Below are positions 12,392-15,198 of a DNA stretch of 15,198 nucleotides, piece after piece. This DNA comes from Rhodobacteraceae bacterium UBA2776 (GTDB taxonomy: Bacteria; Pseudomonadota; Alphaproteobacteria; Rhodobacterales; Rhodobacteraceae). The notes below the pieces were generated by a model that was given only the letters and a program-made list of their open reading frames with translations, ran no database searches and was not told the origin of the DNA. Made by a program: the position numbers and the translations under genes. Every line of letters starts with the position of its first letter. Positions within the stretch are counted from its first letter, which is position 1. Where the stretch lies: NCBI GenBank assembly GCA_002352425.1, contig DEIK01000095.1:363-15560 (forward strand), in the 5' to 3' direction.

Positions 12392-13621
12392 CTAATAAAA
12401 GGCCTGAAGGCCTGTTTGCGCACGCCCCAAGATCAGCGCATGCACATCATGCGCGCCCTCATAGGTGTTGACGGTCTCAAGGTTCACCATATGGCGCATG
12501 ATCTGGAAATCCTCGGAAATCCCGTTGCCGCCGTGCATATCGCGGCTCATGCGGGCAATATCCAGCGCTTTTCCACAGTTGTTGCGTTTGATCAGGCTGA
12601 TCATTTCAGGTGCGGCTTGGGCCTCGTCCATCAAACGACCCACCTGCAAACAGGCCTGTAGACCCAGCGTGATCTCGGTCTGCATATCGGCCAGTTTTTT
12701 CTGGAACAGCTGTGTGCCAGCCAGCGGTTTGTTGAACTGCTGGCGATCCAAGCCATATTGACGCGCGGCATGCCAGCAGAACTCGGCAGCGCCCAAAACG
12801 CCCCAAGCAATGCCGTAACGCGCGCGGTTCAAACAGCCGAACGGCCCCTTTAGACCCTCAACATTGGGCAGCAAGGCGTCCTCGCCAACTTCAACCCCGT
12901 CCATGACGATCTCACCGGTGATTGAGGCTCGCAAGCTCAGCTTGCCGCCAATTTTCGGCGCGGACAGACCCTTCATGCCTTTTTCCAGAACGAACCCGCG
13001 GATTTTGCCGCCGTGTGCTTCGGACTTGGCCCAGATCACGAACACATCGGCAATCGGGCTGTTGGATATCCACATCTTGGAACCCGTAATTTTATACCCC
13101 GTCGCAGTCTTTTCAGCGCGGGTTTTCATGCCACCAGGGTCGGATCCGGCGTCAGGTTCTGTCAGACCAAAGCACCCAATCAAGTTGCCCGCTGCCAAGC
13201 CCGGCAAATACTTCATGCGCTGCTCTTCCGAGCCATAGGCGTAGATCGGGTACATCACCAGCGAGCTTTGCACCGACATCATAGAGCGATAACCACTGTC
13301 AACGCGCTCGACCTCGCGGGCCACCAGACCATAGGTTACATAGCTGGCCCCCAACCCGCCGTATTCCTCGGGGAGGGTTAGACCCAACAGGCCAGAATCG
13401 CCCATTTTCTTGAAAATGTCAGCATCGGTCACTTCATCGCGAAAGGCGTCGATCACTTTGGGTTGCAACACCGATTGCGAAAACTCCCGTGCGCCATCGC
13501 GCAACATGCGTTCATCTTCGGTAAGTTGGCTCTCCATACGGAGTGCATCCTCCCAGTCAAAGCGTGTCAGGTCGGGGGCGTCTTTGGCTTTCAGAACGGG
13601 TTTGGGCGATGATGCAGTCAT
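12392..13621 (-). CDS. gcdH: Glutaryl-CoA dehydrogenase
   Basis: FAD acyl-CoA dehydrogenase of 409 aa that oxidises and decarboxylates glutaryl-CoA to crotonyl-CoA in lysine, tryptophan and glutarate breakdown. It is assigned over generic acyl-CoA dehydrogenases by the YRSMMSVQSSLVM segment (R112 corresponds to the substrate-binding arginine) and the C-terminal NTYEGAHDVHALILGR with catalytic base E388. The FGLTEPDAGSDP and WISNSP flavin-domain motifs are also present. I chose the ATG at 13621 because GGAG precedes it by 9 nt and the protein then begins like family members; the in-frame ATG at 13684 adds 21 unrelated residues. No LysR-type GcdR gene is adjacent. It leads the operon with two micro-ORFs and the LysE-family gene. 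Confidence 0.93.
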   Translation of the reverse strand: MTASSPKPVLKAKDAPDLTRFDWEDALRMESQLTEDERMLRDGAREFSQSVLQPKVIDAFRDEVTDADIFKKMGDSGLLGLTLPEEYGGLGASYVTYGLVAREVERVDSGYRSMMSVQSSLVMYPIYAYGSEEQRMKYLPGLAAGNLIGCFGLTEPDAGSDPGGMKTRAEKTATGYKITGSKMWISNSPIADVFVIWAKSEAHGGKIRGFVLEKGMKGLSAPKIGGKLSLRASITGEIVMDGVEVGEDALLPNVEGLKGPFGCLNRARYGIAWGVLGAAEFCWHAARQYGLDRQQFNKPLAGTQLFQKKLADMQTEITLGLQACLQVGRLMDEAQAAPEMISLIKRNNCGKALDIARMSRDMHGGNGISEDFQIMRHMVNLETVNTYEGAHDVHALILGRAQTGLQAFY

Positions 13622-13856
13622 GTGATGTGTCTCCGGACAATACTTTTCCTTTATACTTAAAGCAATTTGGAGGTGAGGGTGCAAGGTGATTTCTGTTGTT
13701 TGCCAAGAATGCAGCCCTAACGGATGGGAAAATCATCTCATGGCATCACGGTCTGGGGGAGTTTCCGGAGGGGAGGCATGCTTTAGCGCAGGAAACGGGT
13801 CGCATTGCGAATATCCCAAAGTGCAATGTTCTTTTATACTATGAAAAGGATATGAC
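13622..13856. other. Divergent intergenic region between gcdH and the DUF1203 gene
   Basis: A 235-bp spacer that must hold both promoters. TATACT at 13835-13840 is a good -10 for the + strand gene without a matching -35. On the minus strand TATAAA lies about 35 nt before the gcdH start. GTTTCC and GGAAAC form a loose 6-bp repeat around 13760-13797. I see no RNA gene. Confidence 0.4.
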
Positions 13857-14321
13857 ATGAAACTGAACTACATTCCCTATGATACAGATTGGGTTGCCAG
13901 CATCCGTAAAGGGGGGCCAGACGCCTATGGCAACGAAGCCGAGCAAACGATTTCTGATGGCAGTGGTCTGCCCTGTCGCTATTGCCTGTGTGACATCCCA
14001 AAGGATGCGCCGATGTTGACCGCGGCGGCATGCCCGTTCCCTGAGTTGCAACCTTACGCCGAAACCGGCCCGATCTTTCTATGCGCGGACTGCGCCCCCT
14101 ATGAGAGGGAGGGGATGCCACCGGTGCTGGCCGGTCGCAAAGAGTGTTTGCTCAAAGCTTACGGCGCAGACAACCGGATTATCTATGGCACCGGGCAAAT
14201 CACCTCAACCAAAGCGGTCGACGCCTATGCCAAGCACTTGTTATCTGATCCAAAGGTTGCCTATGTTGATGCCAGATCAGCCACCAACAATTGCTTCACC
14301 CTAAGGATCAAACGCTCTTAA
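13857..14321 (+). CDS. DUF1203 family protein
   Basis: Predicted 154-aa cytoplasmic protein of a small uncharacterised family (DUF1203), recognised from GLPCRYCLCDIP (38-48) and PYAETGPIFLCADC (66-79). Here the cysteines form two CxxC pairs, C40/C43 and C76/C79, with C45 nearby. In the family as I recall it the second motif more often reads HAxxC, so a cysteine replaces a histidine. A metal-binding site is therefore conceivable. AAAAGGA lies 7 nt before the ATG, and a TATACT -10-like hexamer is just upstream. Its stop overlaps the start of the XdhC-family gene by 1 nt (TAATG), so the two are cotranscribed. Confidence 0.85.
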   Translation: MKLNYIPYDTDWVASIRKGGPDAYGNEAEQTISDGSGLPCRYCLCDIPKDAPMLTAAACPFPELQPYAETGPIFLCADCAPYEREGMPPVLAGRKECLLKAYGADNRIIYGTGQITSTKAVDAYAKHLLSDPKVAYVDARSATNNCFTLRIKRS

Positions 14322-15198
14322 TGTCGCAAAAATTTGATGATATGCCTGAAACTGCCCTTGCATGGCATCGCGCCGGGCGCGGGGCGGTGTTGGCCACTGT
14401 GGTGCAAACATGGGGTTCGGCCCCGCGCCCTGTCGGCAGTCAACTGGTGATTGCGGGGGATGGCGAAATCGCCGGATCAGTTTCCGGTGGCTGTGTTGAA
14501 GGGGCTGTGATCATTGAAGCGCAGGACGCTCTGAAGGATGGCAAGCCACGGATGTTGGAATATGGGGTCACGGATGACGACGCCTTTGCCGCAGGTCTGG
14601 CCTGTGGCGGGCGCATCACGGTGATGCTGGAACCCGTCGGCGCGGTGCTGCCCGTGGACATGCTGACCAAACTGGTCGCGGCACGCGCAGGCAGGGTGCC
14701 GATTGCCTATGTGGTCAACCCTGTAACACAGACCCGCGCGCTGGGCGTGGCCAGCGATTACGCAGATCGTTTTTCCGCTGATAAATCCGGCTTTGAAGAC
14801 GATACCTTTGTCGCCATCCACAATCCGCCGCTTAAACTGATCGTGGTGGGGGCGGTGCATATTGCCCAACCCCTGTTGATGATGGCGCGGCTGGCGGGGT
14901 ATGACCCAGTGCTGGTTGACCCGCGCAGCGCCTTTGGCTCGCAGGCGCGGTTCCCCGACCAAAAGATCGTTGATGACTGGCCGGATGAGGCCCTCGCCGC
15001 TATTGGGCTGGACACGCGCACCGCCGTCGTCACCCTGTCACATGATCCCAAGATTGATGATCCCGCCCTGATCACCGCGCTGGGCTCTGATGTGTTTTAC
15101 ATCGGTGCGCTGGGCTCCACACGAACCCATGCCAAACGGGTGGCGCGCCTTGAGGCAGCAGGCTTTACCCCTGTACAAATCGCCCGTATCCATGCACC
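14321..15198 (+). CDS. XdhC/CoxI-family protein, 3' end outside window
   Basis: At least 292 aa, open at the right edge. The N-terminal XdhC/CoxI domain includes LATVVQTWGSAPRPVGSQ (24-41) and GSVSGGCVE (52-60); the second, Rossmann-type domain begins at LIVVGAVHIAQPLL (173-186) and continues with VLVDPRSAFG. Family members assist insertion of sulfurated molybdenum cofactor into xanthine or CO dehydrogenase-type enzymes. The glycine-rich turn reads GAVHIA rather than the more common GAGHIA. The ATG at 14321 overlaps the DUF1203 stop; an ATG at 14342 is a possible alternative, but family alignment by eye favours the first. What follows outside may be a nucleotidyltransferase or molybdenum enzyme gene; this is expectation only. 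Confidence 0.9.
   Translation, partial: MSQKFDDMPETALAWHRAGRGAVLATVVQTWGSAPRPVGSQLVIAGDGEIAGSVSGGCVEGAVIIEAQDALKDGKPRMLEYGVTDDDAFAAGLACGGRITVMLEPVGAVLPVDMLTKLVAARAGRVPIAYVVNPVTQTRALGVASDYADRFSADKSGFEDDTFVAIHNPPLKLIVVGAVHIAQPLLMMARLAGYDPVLVDPRSAFGSQARFPDQKIVDDWPDEALAAIGLDTRTAVVTLSHDPKIDDPALITALGSDVFYIGALGSTRTHAKRVARLEAAGFTPVQIARIHA

Noticed and set aside
13622..13684. In-frame upstream start for gcdH at 13684
   Set aside because: The extra 21 residues do not resemble the family N-terminus and lack a ribosome site; 13621 has GGAG 9 nt upstream.
13740..13844. 34-codon + strand ORF upstream of the DUF1203 gene
   Set aside because: No convincing Shine-Dalgarno, odd glycine/serine-rich product, and it runs through the probable promoter of the next gene.

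Overview
The window looks like chromosomal DNA from a marine alphaproteobacterium of the Roseobacter/Rhodobacterales type. This rests on overall gene content and on two proteins (the 265-aa membrane/coiled-coil protein and the 321-aa protein at 9001-9966) whose sequences I recall mainly from that order. It is recognition by eye, not a database result. No rRNA, tRNA, insertion sequence, CRISPR array or prophage module is visible.

Layout. 102-899 (-): two-helix membrane protein with a long coiled coil. 1062-3630 (-): a translationally coupled operon, alanine racemase (alr), MlaE-type permease, MlaF-type ATPase, each gene overlapping the next by 4 nt (cell envelope). 3768-4904 (+): a sterol desaturase/fatty acid hydroxylase family membrane protein, lying opposite to its neighbours between alr and dnaB. 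5057-6565 (-): replicative helicase dnaB. 6707-8479 (-): pyrC and pyrE (de novo pyrimidine synthesis). 8559-8906 (-): an unknown 115-aa protein with a consensus-like promoter and a perfect hairpin covering its ribosome binding site. 9001-9966 (-): a 321-aa protein with a hydrolase-like fold signature but no nucleophile serine. 10416-11522 (+): an RTX-type calcium-binding protein with 22 tandem nonapeptide repeats and a serralysin-like C-terminus. 11538-13621 (-): an apparent operon of glutaryl-CoA dehydrogenase (gcdH), two very small hydrophobic ORFs (27 and 36 aa) and a LysE/RhtB-family exporter. 13857-14321 (+): a DUF1203 protein, overlapping by 1 nt an XdhC/CoxI-family protein that runs off the right edge.

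Most of the window is ordinary housekeeping DNA. The parts that deserve attention are small: the pair of proline-kinked hydrophobic micro-ORFs between gcdH and lysE, the hairpin that buries the Shine-Dalgarno of the 115-aa gene just downstream of a good promoter, a possible 36-aa very basic ORF whose Shine-Dalgarno lies in a hairpin loop ahead of the 321-aa gene, and the RTX protein without a visible secretion system. No large undescribed multi-gene system is evident.
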